From contig CM060846.1 of the NCBI GenBank assembly GCA_030762175.1, positions 181,758,541 to 181,822,540 of the forward strand: a DNA stretch of 64,000 nucleotides, written 5' to 3'. A program made the position numbers and the translations under genes. Origin of the DNA: Metallyticus violacea (lineage: Eukaryota > Arthropoda > Insecta > Mantodea > Metallyticidae). Positions 1 through 12,481 of this stretch are shown here, piece by piece. Under the pieces are notes generated by a model that did not search any database, had not been told where the DNA came from, and saw only the letters and a list, made by a program, of their open reading frames with translations. Each line of letters begins with the position of its first letter. Within the stretch, counting starts at the first letter, position 1.

Positions 1-2
1 GG

Positions 3-2076
3 CATTTTTTAACGAACGCTCAGTGTGGTTTCCGTCGTCACCGTTCCTCGGTCGACCAACTTGTATCTCTAACCACACATGTAATGCACGGTTTTGTGCA
101 TAGGTGCCAAACGGTGGCTGTATTTTTTGATTTGGAGAAAGCGTACGATACTTGCTGGAGAGGCGGTATCCTCCGAACGCTTCACGGTTGGGACGTACGT
201 GGGCGTATGTATGTTTTTATTCAAGAATTTATGAAGGACCGGGTTTTTAATGTTCGCGTGGGATCAGTTTTATCATCTAGCTTTATCCAAGAGAACGGTG
301 TACCTCAGGGCTCGGTACTTAGTTGCACACTGTTTGCCATTGCGATTAACTGTATCACCGAGTGTTTACCGCCGGGAATACAATCGTCGTTGTTTGTAGA
401 CGATTTTGCCATCTATGTTTCTTCTCGGAGAACCTGTCTCTTGGAACGCCGCCTCCAATGCTGTCTCGACCGCCTTTACGCTTGGAGTGTATCTCACGGG
501 TTCCGTTTCTCCGCAGAGAAGACCGTGTGTATGAACTTCTGGCGCCACAAGGAGTATCCTCCACCTTCGCTCCATCTTGGCCCAGGCGCACTCTCTTTCG
601 CAGACGAAGTTAGGTTCCCCACTTGGTGTTTGATAGGAAATTATGCTGGTCATCGCATATAGTACAACTCAGAGGCAAGTGTGAACGTCCTCTTTGTATT
701 TTACGTGTTTTAAGTGGCACATCTTGGGGAGCGGACCGGACTGTTCTTTTACGTTTTTATCACTCATCCGATCGAAACTGGATTATGGGTGTGTGGTTTA
801 CGGCTCAGCGCGTCCTTCTGTGCTTCGTCGCCTTAACCCGATTCATCACCGGGGTATCCGTGTTGGCATTGGAGCATTCCCCAATAGTCCTGTGTTGAGT
901 TTATGTGCGGAGTGTGGAGAACCTCCGTTGTTTTATCGTAGGGATGTTTTACTTTCTGTTCACGGTTGTCGCTTAGCTGGGCAACCTCTTTATCCCACGA
1001 ATGGGCCGTTTTTTAATGTGTTTTTGATCGTTTTTATGCTGCTGTTTCTTTTTCTTCTAAGCGTGCTGACTTTCGTTTTCGGAGCATTTTACAGACTTTT
1101 CAGTTCGACTTGCCTGCTTTTTTCATATCCGGGGAAAATTATTCTCCCCTTTGGCTTTTAGCATAGCCCCCCGTTCATCTCGGGCTTACGTCCTGTACAA
1201 AATCTTCGACCGCAGCACATATTATTCGTTGTTCTTTTAGCGAGATCAAGTCCTCTTTTAATGGCCGGAATTTTATCTATACCGAAGGCTCAAAATCTGA
1301 CACAGGAGTAGGATGTGCTTTTTTTTTAATGGGGCGAGGTTTACCTATGGTCTTAATGTTGCAAAATCTATTTTTATGGCGGAGCTAATGCTATTTGTCG
1401 GGCGATTTTATTTATTTCCGATCAGGGTCTGGGGAACAGTGTCATATGTTCCAACTCTTTGAGTGCCATTTTAAGTTTTAAACATGTGTACCTTCACTAC
1501 CCTCTATTACAGGTGGTCCAAAATGTAGTGTTAACCCTTTTCGACGCTGGCGTCAGGGTAAAACTACAATGGGTGCCTGGACACGTCGGACTCCCAGGTA
1601 ATTTGGCCGCAGATTTTGCAGCAAAATCCGCTCTTTTAGACCCTGCTGAGTACGAGCAGCGTTTTTATTTAGGGGATTTTATACATTCTTTACGTAGAGC
1701 CATTATTTCGCGCTGGGGCGAGGAGTGGGAATTACTCCCAACTAATAAACTCCGTGAATGTAAACCCACCCCTTTTAACTGGTCGACTTCTTCTCGCGAT
1801 GTTCGTCGCGAAGAAGTAATTTTAGCTCGTCTTAGAATTGGGCATTGCCGTTTTAGTCACTCTCACCTTTTTAATGGTCAACCCGCTCCAGCTTGCCCTC
1901 ACTGTGACCACCCCTTTACTGTGCGTCACTTTTTAATTGATTGCCATCATCTGACAGCTTTTAGAAATAACCTATGTTTGCCCTCCTCTATTGAGAACTT
2001 ACCTGCAGATGATGTTGTTGCTGTTGAGCGTGTGCTCCGTTTTATCCGTGTTTGTGGTTTTTGGAGCAAGGTGTGA
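3..2076 (+). pseudogene. ORF2 polyprotein remnant (RT, RNase H, zinc finger), copy 1
   Basis: Frame 3 is open from the window start to 662 and carries RT motif A (FFDLEKAYD, near 127-153), the VPQGSVLS motif (near 301-324) and the catalytic FVDD at 393-404. A frameshift near 620 splits the RT C-terminus (LVFDRKLCWSSHI in the homologous copy) into the next frame, and further shifts follow. RNase H begins near 1279 as YTEGS, where the usual first catalytic Asp is Glu. Its distal part is open at 1459-2076, with PGHVGLPGN..AAD near 1576-1617 and a CPHC..H..C zinc finger near 1894-1950. The reading ends in GFWSKV and TGA, the same end as in copy 4. RT motifs are well preserved, but the frameshifts make it a pseudogene. 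Confidence 0.9.
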
Positions 2077-2586
2077 AAGTTTTATCGTTTTACCCATGAC
2101 GGCATTTTAAGACTCTTTTATGACTATTGTTATTTCTGCTTTTGCTCAATCATTTTAGTACCAGTCTATAATTGAGTTATGGTATATTGCCCTTGTTATT
2201 GTTTTGGGGTTTTGTTGTTACCATTTTAGACCTTTATATTAATGGTTTGTTTTCAGCTTTTGCTGCTTAGTTTTACGACCAATTTTTATTTTTAGTAGTA
2301 TTGTTAGTTTTAGGGTTTTATTTTACCCATTTTAGACCGTTATAGGACTGTTTTTTCGCTCTTGCGGCTGTTTTAATACCAGTCCTTTGTTTGTTGACCA
2401 TTACACCCACTTGTTATTTGATCTGGGTTTTTATTTTGTTGCAAAACGTACTATTGTTTTTAACCTATGCACTTTTTTGTCTTAACTATATATTTTTTAG
2501 TTCTGGCGCAGTTTTTAGTGTGTTTGGGCGCTAATGACCATGGCAGTTGTGCGCCCCTTAAGCCATAATCATCATCATCTTAATAA
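2077..2586 (+). other. 3' UTR of copy 1, with imperfect ~115-bp tandem repeats
   Basis: This T-rich, non-coding segment follows the ORF2 stop. Landmarks recur about every 115 bp: a TTTTGCT motif, then ACCAGTC or a variant, then a TTGTTATTGTTTTGGG-like stretch, then ACC(C)ATTTTAGACC. Two units lie at about 2117-2230 and 2231-2340, with a partial third to about 2400. The same periodic structure is in the 3' UTRs of copies 2 and 4. Confidence 0.6.
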
Positions 2587-5426
2587 AAAAATTACTGTAG
2601 ATTACAATACTAGAAATGTGTATTTTTAATATTTGTGGAAAAAAATGACCAATGAAGAATAATGTTTGGAATATATTGCATTTTCATTTTTATGTATGTT
2701 AATGAAACGTACAGGTTAGTTAAGAAAGTGATTCTGCAAGATATTGTAAACCTGTTATATAATATTAGCAGAAAATTAAATTGGCGCGATTCAACAAGTA
2801 CTTATATATTAGGATTCTTAACTACGGAAAGTTTCCAAATTGCCATAAAAGAAATTGCTTACTCATGTAGAGCTAGTGTTTGTTGATACATCAATATAGG
2901 CTTCAGAGATCATTTTACCACTGTGGCCTCATTTTATTAAATTTCTTACAGGCAATCATGTGAAAACTATAAGCAATCATTGGTTTCATCTGCATCCTTA
3001 ATTTTAATTTTGTTTTAAGACTGCTACTAAACTAGTTCAATGGTTTTTCGTTTCTTTTCATTGCATTTAGGTTGGTGATAGTTGACATAAACGTTCTCCA
3101 ATGAAGCCTTCTTTGGCTTCAAGTTATTTCATTGGCGGGTTTCATTTCAATTCTTCTAATATTGTGCACTTATAGGCACTAATTTTCTCAGCGGAAATGA
3201 GACTACCTTGTGTTCCATTTTTTCAAGATATTTCAATAGTCATGCTTACTTATGAACACAGCACTAATTCATCTAGCAGGCCACCAATAGTATTGCATTC
3301 ATCAGTCTAGCTTGATCACTTATACTACAACTATATCCCTGTGAAAATTACCTGTTAAAAATATATTCTTAATTGAAAAGGAATATCTTAATGGAAAACG
3401 TAACTTATGCTTAAAACGCGCCTTCAGTTCACTGCATTTTAGGAATACATGTTCTTCAATTGTAATCTAGCCTTTGATACAGAATAGACTCTGGGTGTAA
3501 ATTTAAGTGTTAGTTGTTTGTAGGTATTTGGATATTTGAAACCATTTTATTGCCCATATATGTGACCACTTCTTCATTTATCGCTTCTCGTATATCTTTA
3601 GTTGTTGATTTCCTACCTCCGCCGTTACCTTTTCTAGAACAAACGCAGAAGTACTTGTACTGCGATTGTGTCGTGAAACATTCTGAATTTGAAATTGGAG
3701 GTAACGGTTACTATATGCTCTATATATGCTGAGCGATTGTGGAATTAATGGCAACTATTTTTTCCCAAGTATAGTGTGGCATTGCAATTCTAGAACGTAC
3801 CATTGAAAGTCAATTTATTGTGCTTTTTACTGGCAGCACTAGAGGAGATAGGACTCACAGAGGCAGTGGTTGCTGGCTGCCCGTACCGTTCAAAGATGGA
3901 TTTCAATATTGAGTATCAGCAATTGTGAGTAAAAATTACTGTTCCCATTGACAAAATGCACACCGAGAAGCATACACAGCTACAAGAAGCAACGGATGAT
4001 CTTGTTTTACGGTATCGTATAGTGACAAGGAGGGTTTAGGAGTGCAAATATGATGTCGTAAAGATAAGAGAATATAATAGTGATACTGTATGCAGAAATG
4101 GCCATAAGAATCCAAAATTCGACTACGAAATTCTACTTGGTGACCTTGTGCCTCTGTTAAGAGGAGTATCAGTTGAACACTGCATGAATGACGACAGGCA
4201 TTGACCGAGCAGGAATCAGACAAGCATACTGCAGTGTTTATAAGTACTTCTTACATGTTCACATTTTAGAACAGATCACCAAGATGCACAAAACCTGCTA
4301 CCAAATGGGTGGCACATGAATTAAACGAGATATGGAACCAAAATGGCTACGAAACATTTCGCACCTGGAGCAACATCATGGATGTGAATGACATGTTGTA
4401 TCTGATAAATTCAGTAAACAAAATATGCACATAACGTAGAACCTGATGAAGCTGCAGTCAAAGGAGTGGCATAATGCTGGTTCTACATAACACAGCAAGC
4501 TTTTAGACAGTCCCTCTCCTAAGAATATCTTGACTATTTTGGCTTATTATAATTATTAAATAAAGTATTTGTGACCTCCTAGGTCCCCTAATGTAATCCC
4601 TTGTGACTTTAATCACTGAGCTATATAAAACTTACCATACACAAGACAAACCCACATTAATGACCTCGCCCTATCCCACCGGCTCCCGAGTGTTTGGTGT
4701 TCTTGCTTCCGTCTAAATAGTGGTACAGTACCGCGATACCTGGTTATTCTCCTACATTGACATCCTAACGCGTATCATATCAATGTGGCATAAGTATAAA
4801 AGTAGATAAGTGTGGACTTAACTTCCCGGAAAAAAATGTCATCAAGGCTTGTTCCGTACCACACGTATTCCCTGGAATAATTTAACCATATATCCGCCAA
4901 GAAACAAATGAGAATTATAGCAAGTAATTGATTGCTTTTAAAAAGTTGCTAAAATGTATATACAACGACTGTGGCCAGTTTCAGCAACTTCTTTCGTAGG
5001 TAAGTAAAACCATTTGAAATAGGTAAGAAAATGTTGTGTGCGTTTGTCTGCCCCACTTTAGTATACTTGCAGACCGAAACGAACACCACTTTATCCATTA
5101 CCAGAACACGGCAGGACAGTTCATAATTAATTGAGCCGCTCTGTATTTGCACGTATCCATACAATATACTTCATTTCGTACCGATGTGACCGGCTATAAC
5201 TAGAAGCTAGTAGACGCTTTTAGAAGAGCAATTTGATGCTATTTTCTGCTTCAGCGGAGTATTTTTCACCAATGTAATAAATGCAACATGTAGATGATAA
5301 GAAAGTGGACTTGCTGTTAAGCATAACGTTACAAGCCGGAGAATGCTCAGACAAACTACCAGGATGAGATTCTTCTACACCTATCTTCTGCTCATAAAGA
5401 TAGGTATCATAAGGTATGCATAGGCT
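2587..5426. other. Anonymous AT-rich DNA, no gene recognised
   Basis: Only short ORFs (under 100 codons) without recognisable motifs occur here. Codon use looks random and stops are dense in all frames. I see no tRNA, no clear repeat family and no splice-flanked exon I could defend. It could be intron or intergenic sequence, or old unrecognised transposon DNA. Confidence 0.5.
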
Positions 5427-5771
5427 CCAAGCCCCTTTGTAACATATTTAATTGTTTTTGTTCACCTCCGTGAATTCCGGAGGTAATTAAAATTGCCATA
5501 GGAGGACGCTACATATTTGTAACGGTGGTTATATATGAAAAACTCAGTATTCGGGTATAAGACCTTTATATAATAAGGGGCGATAGCTCTTGACAACTTA
5601 AATGGCAGTAAATAAGTTTACTGGAAAAAGAACTTTTTTTTAAAAAAACATATTTGGTTTAATGTGAGTAAGATATTACCCTCATCTCCGCAATATAATT
5701 TAGTCACTCTTAACATCTTTAATGCAATAAATTAAAAAAAAATATATGAAACTATTGCAAAGGGGCTTTGG
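5427..5771. repeat. Possible MITE-like element (~345 bp) with short terminal inverted repeats
   Basis: CCAAGCCCCTTTGTAA at 5427-5442 is nearly the inverse complement of the sequence at 5755-5771 (TTGCAAAGGGGCTTTGG). Allowing a one-base indel, about 14 of 16 positions pair. The interior is AT-rich and non-coding, as expected for a MITE. I cannot see a convincing TSD outside the arms, and with a single copy in the window chance similarity is not excluded. Confidence 0.3.
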
Positions 5772-6285
5772 TTAATTTAAGTTAAACTCACTCTGCTCAT
5801 TTCGAATACTCAGATCTTGGGCATACTTTTTAAGAGTGGATGGAAGAATGGCTGAATAGATTGGAAACATGGGAAAATGTATGGAAGCATAATTAGGGAG
5901 GGAAAGCTATATTTCCCAAATAAATCAACAACAGCTTATAGCTTCTAATGCAAAGCTTCTCTTAAACTTACTTCAAGCAAATTAAGAGGGCCTGGAAACT
6001 TTATACTATTAAGTTCTTTGTATTATCAGAATTTAAAGCTAAAACAGATTGTGATGAAGCAGTAACGAATTCCCCAATATGAACTTAAATTTCGATGCCA
6101 AGAAATCAGACTCTTTAAAGGAACATACAACACGCATTTAAAGACATTGCTTGATATAAATAAATTAGTAATTATGGTTCCGCTTATAACATTAACACGT
6201 AGATGAGGTAGTGACAAATGCTTTACAGCAGGGATTTTCAACCTTATTAAAGCTATGAATAGGTTTCATAATCCAGGTTACCGCC

Positions 6286-6555
6286 TAGTGTGGCGGAGGT
6301 AGTTAATGCGCGAACTCGTGAACGGGAGGTCTGGGGCTCTATTCGTACCAGGACCGCTCTCCCTGATTGAGATTTTTTCAGGTTTTCCCCAATCCTCATA
6401 AATGGCAAATTCCGGGGAGTTACCCTAAACTTCGTCTTGGAATTCTTTCTTCCTTTTAAAAAAAAATATTTCCCAATTTATCATTTCATTTCATTTATCC
6501 ACTGCCTGTGATGCCTGAGTAGTTAAACCGGATGTTAAATACTATTAAAAATTCA
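6286..6555 (+). repeat. SINE-1 (tRNA-derived), diverged copy
   Basis: The head (TGTGGCGGAGGTAGTTAA) resembles a pol III A box of tRNA-Ser/Leu type, followed by a degraded B-box region near 6335-6350. The body shares with the other SINE-1 copies the run CAGGTTTTCC, CCTCATAAATGGCAAAT, CCGGGGAG and a CTTCCTT(A)n block, then the ATTTATCATTTCATTTCAT stretch. The 3' end near 6545 reads GTTAAATACTATTAAAA, matching the end of the better-preserved copy at 39272-39566. It is non-coding and depends on LINE proteins for mobility. Confidence 0.8.
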
Positions 6556-8068
6556 TATTTAGAAATGGAGCACCGTGAAAAAGATTAACAATACATTAAT
6601 GTTATTATGAATATTCATATTTTAATAAATAAAACGTAAAACAGGTCAACGAGAACCTTGGGCCCGAATGACTCTTAGAATTTAAAAAATATTCAAGGGG
6701 AATTGGCTACAGATAAATGTAAATCTTCCTCTGAAACCCTATATAGACGCCAGGCAAAAAACACATTATTTCTGCATTGTCATCTTTGTTCACTACCCGA
6801 AATACTGTTTCTCAATCATCATAAAAAGTATCTTTCCTTTTCTCCTTTACTACTTTGATTGCAAATTTACGTCGACGAAGAAGTATCGGAGCTCTCTACT
6901 CATCTCCGTTTCACTTACATATTATGAATTTATACATTGACACCTTTATGAAGAAACTAACTCAACACAATTTGAGAAAACGGAAAGGTACAACTCATCT
7001 TAAAGACTGAAGTATCTTGTAATTTTGCTATCGGTTTGCCTGGTACAAGAAAATGCACCGCCCCTTCACAGAAGTTGCGTAACCATATTGGCTTAAATTT
7101 AGGGGATTTTCCATAAATCTTGCGAAAAATTACATTTGGCTGGTTAATCTGACATCATAGCATCTAAAATGCCGTCTGTTCAAATTGGTGGAAAAAAGTT
7201 TTCAAATGTTGCTGTCTGAGGGCAATAAATTTAATATCATGGTTACTTTCTGTGGACTTTGCATGTTCAATTCAGTATTTTGGGTTTCAGACAACCTGCA
7301 ACAAATAATTATGCAAATCAAAAGTGTTTCTTTTTACATTTTCTGAGAAATGACCTACAATAATGAGCAGGAATAATACTAGATCTCCATCATGAGAATT
7401 TGGTTAGCTTAAGATGAGTCCTTGTACCAACTCGGTGCCCTATTGAGTGAAAACGTTGGATAAAACCTAATCGTTTTATAGTTATGGACTTATAATGAAT
7501 TTCATTACTGGTTTTTATTTAAAGTATAAATAAATTTGTTTTTCATGTGCTATAGGCGTTGGTATCAACTCCAGTAACATTAATTTTAAAAATTGTACTA
7601 ATTATACAAGTTTATAATTGAATTTAATTTTTAAAATATTAAATTGAAAAGCGTTATTCATTGAAAAATGAAACATGCAAATGTGCATTTTTAAACAGTG
7701 TTTAAATGTAAAATTGGCAACTAAGAAGAACAGTGTGGGGAGGACCGCCACTTTCGTTGAAAGCTTATATTAAACAGACAATCAAAGGGGAGAATAGAAG
7801 GAACCTGGAAAGATTGAGGCTTATGGAAAGCAAAAACGTATAGCCTTGTTTCTGGAAGGTCTGCAGAGAAGAAAAATAATATTAAAAAGAAGATAAGTAT
7901 TTCAATAAGTTAAAAAGGGATTTTAACATTCTTCGCAATGCTCTAAATATGGTCTGATTGAGAGCTACAATAAAATCTCCATTCGATCCGGAAGAGAGGA
8001 GTAAACGTCGCACAATTTTTTAACTTACAACTATCATTTCTTAATGCAATAATAAATTAAAATATATG
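6556..8068. other. Anonymous AT-rich DNA, no gene recognised
   Basis: No ORF over about 75 codons and no repeat family shared with the rest of the window. Nothing supports a gene here. Confidence 0.5.
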
Positions 8069-8200
8069 CACACCGAGCAGGATGCGCAACCTGTAACATT
8101 TGGAACTCGCATTTTGGAGATCGTGGATTTAAATCCCTTTCAACCAGCTATCCTGACCTTGGGATTTTTCGTAGTTTTCCCTGGTTGCTTAGGTGAGTGA
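8069..8200 (+). repeat. Possible tRNA-derived SINE head (third family)
   Basis: ACACCGAGCAGGATGCGCAAC is followed about 45 bp later by GGATTTAAATCCC, in the spacing of a pol III A box and B box. Then come GACCTTGGGATTTTTCGTAG and GTTTTCCCTGGTTGC, a body style seen in insect tRNA SINEs. Sequence to about 8520 may belong to the same unit (CTCCTGTGGAGGTAGGC and flanks). There is one copy only in this window, so the family cannot be confirmed by internal comparison. Confidence 0.45.
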
Positions 8201-9959
8201 TAGATTGGATATTGCCTTTCCACAAATGTTTCATTCTTCCATTTCATCGCACTTGATTTCCTCGGTTCTTTTACACGGTCAAAAGTACCAGGGTAAGTGG
8301 AATGGCGCTTTATAATTATGACGTGCTCTAGACAGGTTTTTCCTCGGCACCTGGTATGGATGCAGGCCTCCTGAGGGACTAGAATTTCTACTCCATACCT
8401 CACCACGGGTTCTGGTCGCCCGGTGCCTCCCTCACCTTATTCCTCCTGTGGAGGTAGGCTAAAACAGCGAGTAAGGCTGAAGTACCGAAATGTCCTCCTC
8501 CGTCCCTAATAATCCAGTCCAATACAATTCAAAATCTATGCGTTGCAACACTGTTAACTGCCTGCTTGTATAGACGTTTTCTATGGAGCATATCTCTAGT
8601 TTACACTAAGTTATTCGGTAATCAGTGGCTAGCTCTTAGATGTTAAAAGCACTCTCTTGGCACAAATGATAGCATATCGGTTTGTCCATGCAGATGATGT
8701 ATATTTGAAGCCTCCCTGTGTATAGACACCTGGTTGTTTATTCCTAGTGATATTTCGCATTTCAAGGAATTATTATCCTACAGCCTTTTTTTTTTTTTTT
8801 TTTTTTTGTTTATCCCTAGCAAACATTCACTATTCTTCAATAATAATCATCAAAATACGGGTAATCAGCACTCTATTGGGGTCGAAATTCACATTCTTTC
8901 TGTAGCTTCCGCTTATAATCTTTAAGATTATAAATTGCTACAACTTATTTTGACCTTAATGTGTATTTGCTTCAGTCAGAAATCTTCCAATCATATATGG
9001 CTTACGAATATGTATAACAATGAGCGGAATCATGGTCACAAAAACTTCCAGCATATAATTCAAATATACCATTATCGACTTTAAAGGTACGGCATAGACA
9101 TGTTCCGGTTTCTTAAATTTGTTCATTCTAGGAGCGCCATAATCTTTATTATAGAAATTGTAATGCCGTTTTCTTATACTTGAGTGTAACATTGATTGTG
9201 TCTTATCGCTGGATATTTTCTTTTATAGCGTAATAAGTGACAGTATAAAGATATACCTCAGTATAGTTGTTTGATCGTAAATTGCTGATAGTTCCTGATA
9301 ATCACCTATCTCGAAACTCTCATATTTACTCTGTATATAGCAAGTTTAGAGTGGCCAGTGTTTTTTAAGAAACTTTTGAAAACATTTTTCCCACGCAGAA
9401 CGTTCGCACAGTTTATTTCTAATTTTTTAAAAGTATTTTTGGATGTGGTTGAGAATTATGGGATAATAACTCCAAACTATTTGAAATACTAATAAGAGAA
9501 AAAAGTTTTACAAAATTAAAGAGCTCAAACACAGGTTTGTTAACCTATATTTGTTTCACTTATAAACTGTACAGCTATTAAACTGTACATCTATTACGAA
9601 TTGACTGACATAAAATAAAGTATACACATTTGTAATACAAGTAATGACATATACCCCTATAAGACGAAAAAAAAGAGAATAAAATCTATAAACCTTTTAA
9701 CAAACATAAAAATCCGTATGTGTTATAAAGAAGTTTTTAAAAACAGGGGTTTCAATACATTTTCTATTGTAATATCTAACTCAAATTACATAAATTTATA
9801 ACAGAATGTATTAGAACACGCTCTTTATAATCTACGTGAGTATGAAAAGGAAGTGAAGGATAAAATATAAGGATAGAGTAAGTAAACTGTTATGTTTGTG
9901 TATCAGTTAGTTTCTTGGTATGGTACCCGCATGGAATTATGCTGCAATACTTGTATATT
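8201..9959. other. No gene recognised; poly-T tract at 8785-8807
   Basis: AT-rich DNA with a 23-base T run. Short ORFs lack motifs. A small ORF at 8140-8406 (minus) lies over the SINE-like unit and is not a credible gene. Confidence 0.5.
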
Positions 9960-10530
9960 TTAAATTGACCGTGTTACAACGTAGTGCTAAAACTCACATT
10001 GGTAACTTTACATCATTACACATGTCTTATAAATGACTGGAAACCTACTAAAATCCGAAATTAGGTGCAAGTGTGTACAATACGAGTGAAAATGGTGATT
10101 ATTGAAAGAAAGGAAAATATTTCACTTGAATAACATTTATTACAATTAATTTGGCATAAGCTTAAAAAGTATTACAATAATATATGTTGAGGAATATCTG
10201 ACAAATTAGCTTACTGGGCAACAAAATACTGCAGTATCTCATTAGAGTATAGCAATATAAAGACAACAGTTTTGCAACAAATTGGAAATATTACAAACAC
10301 GGTATTTACATTTAATAATTGATAATACATTAGAATGGAGATTACAAATTTAAAACCTTAAGTAGACTTATGTCTGAAGTGTTACAAAATTCTAAATAAA
10401 TTATCGAAATAAACTCACCTGGAACACCACAGTATTGCTGCTTGCTCATATGGTTCGGGAGGAGGGTGCTATCCCTCGGTCTGTCTCTGTTTCTGCATGC
10501 AAGCCTCTCTGCAACTCGTTTTGGGTACCA
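9960..10530. repeat. Left member of a diverged direct repeat pair, possible LTR
   Basis: This block shares ordered landmarks with 12420-12481 joined to 18397-19015: CAC(A/G)TTG(G/A)TAACT near the start, ACTGGAAAC, TTACTGGGCAACAAA, then CTGGAACACC(A/C)CAGTATTGCTG and a CGGGAGGAG..TGCT(A/C)TCCCT..GGTCTG segment. Divergence is high, with many indels and a TA microsatellite in the other copy. The pair brackets a minus-strand integrase scrap, so degenerate LTRs of a gypsy-type element are a reasonable reading. Defined TG..CA ends, a PBS or a polypurine tract could not be fixed. Confidence 0.45.
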
Positions 10531-11537
10531 AAACCAAGTATTTCTTTTCTTCTTGTCAAATATATTTCATTATTGTACTACTACTTTGTTTGTGATAATG
10601 AATATTTTAAAACAAGTTCACACCGTTCACTTATGCCAACAGGAGAATATAACTTGATTGATTGAAATTACGCACTGGAAGATTTATGGACCTAAAACGG
10701 TATAATAGAAACTCCGGGTGTGAGTTAATCATAATTATAGCTAAATGTCAATGCAATTGAGCAACTTCCTGGGTGGTGGCAAGACAGTAAAACACACTTC
10801 AGCCAGCAATTTGATGGGAGCGAACGTTTCTTGCACATGCTCAAAACAGAGAAATGAAAAATTTAAAGCAACTATATATATATATAATGTAACTCCTTTA
10901 GATTATCATTAAAATTTTTGTGACAAAAGTATTAAACTCCCAATACTAAACCAATATATAATTTCCTTTGATTACTGAAATTAAATTTAAATATAAAATA
11001 ACTAACATTTTTACAGCAATATTAATAAAATATTAAACTTAGTTAAGTGCATTTACAATTGGATCTGCAAATTTCAACTGAGTCACATGAACTCTTACAT
11101 ATTTATCTTGGTCGTTGACAAGAACTCAATTCAGGAACGAAAGTAGATATAGGGAATTGCTTTTTAAATCTCGGCGCTATCTTAGATGTATATTTTTGTA
11201 CGACTTTACTTAAAAGATACGTTTTTTAAATAAATCCAGTAACATTCTTTATAGTTTATCTGGTCACCCTCACGATTACACTTATTCGCAATGATTCGCC
11301 GTACCAAATCTAATGACCCGCAAAATAGTTTTTAACATCCACAAATTGGACAATGGAAATTTAGGCGGAAAAGATGTCGTCAACTCAAAGGACGCATACA
11401 ATGCACCCAATGCTTTGCAGCATTTAAGAAAAACTGTAGCAAATGCAAATTCTCGTCCTATTGTGTATGCTTCTTATGGTAATACGTGATCAAAGCTGCT
11501 TTCAAATAAATGTTTACTCTCTCACTTAAAGAAGGGT
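10531..11537. other. No gene recognised; possible gypsy internal remnant
   Basis: AT-rich sequence between the left repeat and the integrase fragment, with a short TA run near 10874-10886. If the flanking repeats are LTRs this is internal element DNA, but no protein motif survives. Confidence 0.35.
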
Positions 11538-11750
11538 TTAGATAATAAAATATAGTTGTGATATGTAGAACTTCAGAATCAATAGGCATTTCATCATTGC
11601 TAAAGCCTTAAAGTATACACCATTATCAGACAGAATATGTTTAGGTAGCACAAAATTTCCAAGAATAGATAGTAAACATTTCACGGTTACCTTGATTGTA
11701 GCCTCCCTTACTAGATATAACCAGGCCCATTTGGCAAAAGCATCCACACG
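11538..11750 (-). pseudogene. Ty3/gypsy integrase core fragment
   Basis: The minus-strand reading has the spacing of the retroviral-type integrase catalytic core: the MDAFAKWAWLYLVREAT block (first catalytic Asp region), LGNFVLPKHILSDNGVYFK, with the second catalytic Asp in the SDNG motif. The expected Glu region further on is lost. Only about 55 residues are recognisable. Integrase would join element cDNA to chromosomal DNA. The fragment lies between two diverged direct repeats, suggesting a mostly deleted element. Confidence 0.75.
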
Positions 11751-11759
11751 TACATGAAT

Positions 11760-11940
11760 ATACAGCCACGGGTAGCTGAGATCGTAAGACGCAGGAACGG
11801 AAGATCAGGGGTTCCATTCCCATCAGGACCGCCCTCCCTGAATGAGTTTTTTTCCAGGTTCTCCTCATTACTCATAAATGGCAAGTACCGGGGAGTGACC
11901 CTGAACTTTGGTTGAAACGCTTCCTTCCTAAAAGTGTGTA
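11760..11940 (+). repeat. SINE-1, 3'-shortened copy
   Basis: Head CACGGGTAGCTGAGATCGTAAG, a B-box-like GGGTTCCATTCCC near 11809-11821, then CAGGACCGCCCTCCCTGAATGAG, TCATAAATGGCAA and CCGGGGAGTGACCC, in the same order as other SINE-1 copies. The copy stops near CTTCCTTCCT and lacks the 3' tail. It lies directly beside the integrase fragment. Confidence 0.8.
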
Positions 11941-12419
11941 CTTTGGCGTGCTTCTTTTTGCCAACCATTTCGCACTATTACTCAGCCCTATTACATAAAT
12001 ATTAATATGTTTCCCTTAAATAGCGTAACTGATGTAATGTAATTTGTCTCTTACATATTATAAAGTAAAATGAGACAATTTACTAAGCAACTGCTGACTG
12101 GTCTGCCTCATTACTCTCCTTTACTTTCAGATCGCACCCGCTTCAACTCTGTGCTTAATAATTTGACTAACTCAGCAAGGGTAAGTAAATTCGGTTATAA
12201 GACTCTGAGTTCTTATCCCATTTCGTACCGTAACAAGAATTAAATATGTGCTGCAATATTCTTCCCATACCTTGAAATTAAAAAGAGCTATATTCGCTAC
12301 ACACCACCCTCACCGGTAAACAATAATGCGACTCCAAATGCAACAATTTGCCCAATTAAAACAAAATACACGAAATAACAAACCCGTTGAATAAATCAGA
12401 AGTAAAATACTAGGTTGTA
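11941..12419. other. No feature recognised
   Basis: AT-rich sequence between a SINE-1 and the split direct repeat. No motif or ORF of note. Confidence 0.4.
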
Positions 12420-12481
12420 CTATCACTTTACTACATCTAATTGGGAGAATTATTTAACCAGGCTCGTGCTATCACGTTGAT
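12420..12481. repeat. Left piece of the repeat split by copy 2, including left TSD
   Basis: Bases 12465-12481 (CGTGCTATCACGTTGAT) are repeated exactly at 18380-18396 on the far side of copy 2. This piece continues smoothly into 18397 onward when the insertion is removed, and the joined sequence aligns with the block starting at 9960. Confidence 0.6.

Larger units (their letters stand above)
1..2586 (+). mobile_element. I-clade non-LTR retrotransposon, copy 1, 5' part outside window
   Basis: The window opens inside the reverse transcriptase of an I-clade LINE. Domain order is RT, RNase H and C-terminal zinc finger, then a 3' UTR of about 510 bp. The 3' end reads CGCCCCTTAAGCC followed by an ATC-type trinucleotide tail and an A-rich stretch near 2563-2593, matching the ends of the other copies in this window. 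The insertion cannot be bounded because its 5' end and TSD lie upstream of base 1. It is the only plus-strand copy; copies 2 to 5 are all on the minus strand. Family assignment rests on the RT-RNase H-zinc finger order and on full-length relatives at 12482-18379 and 57559-63445. Confidence 0.93.

Noticed and set aside
366..653. Antisense ORFs over RT and ORF1 regions (also 14424-14660, 15418-15669, 17035-17504, 62320-62700)
   Set aside because: These are shadows of element coding sequence on the opposite strand.
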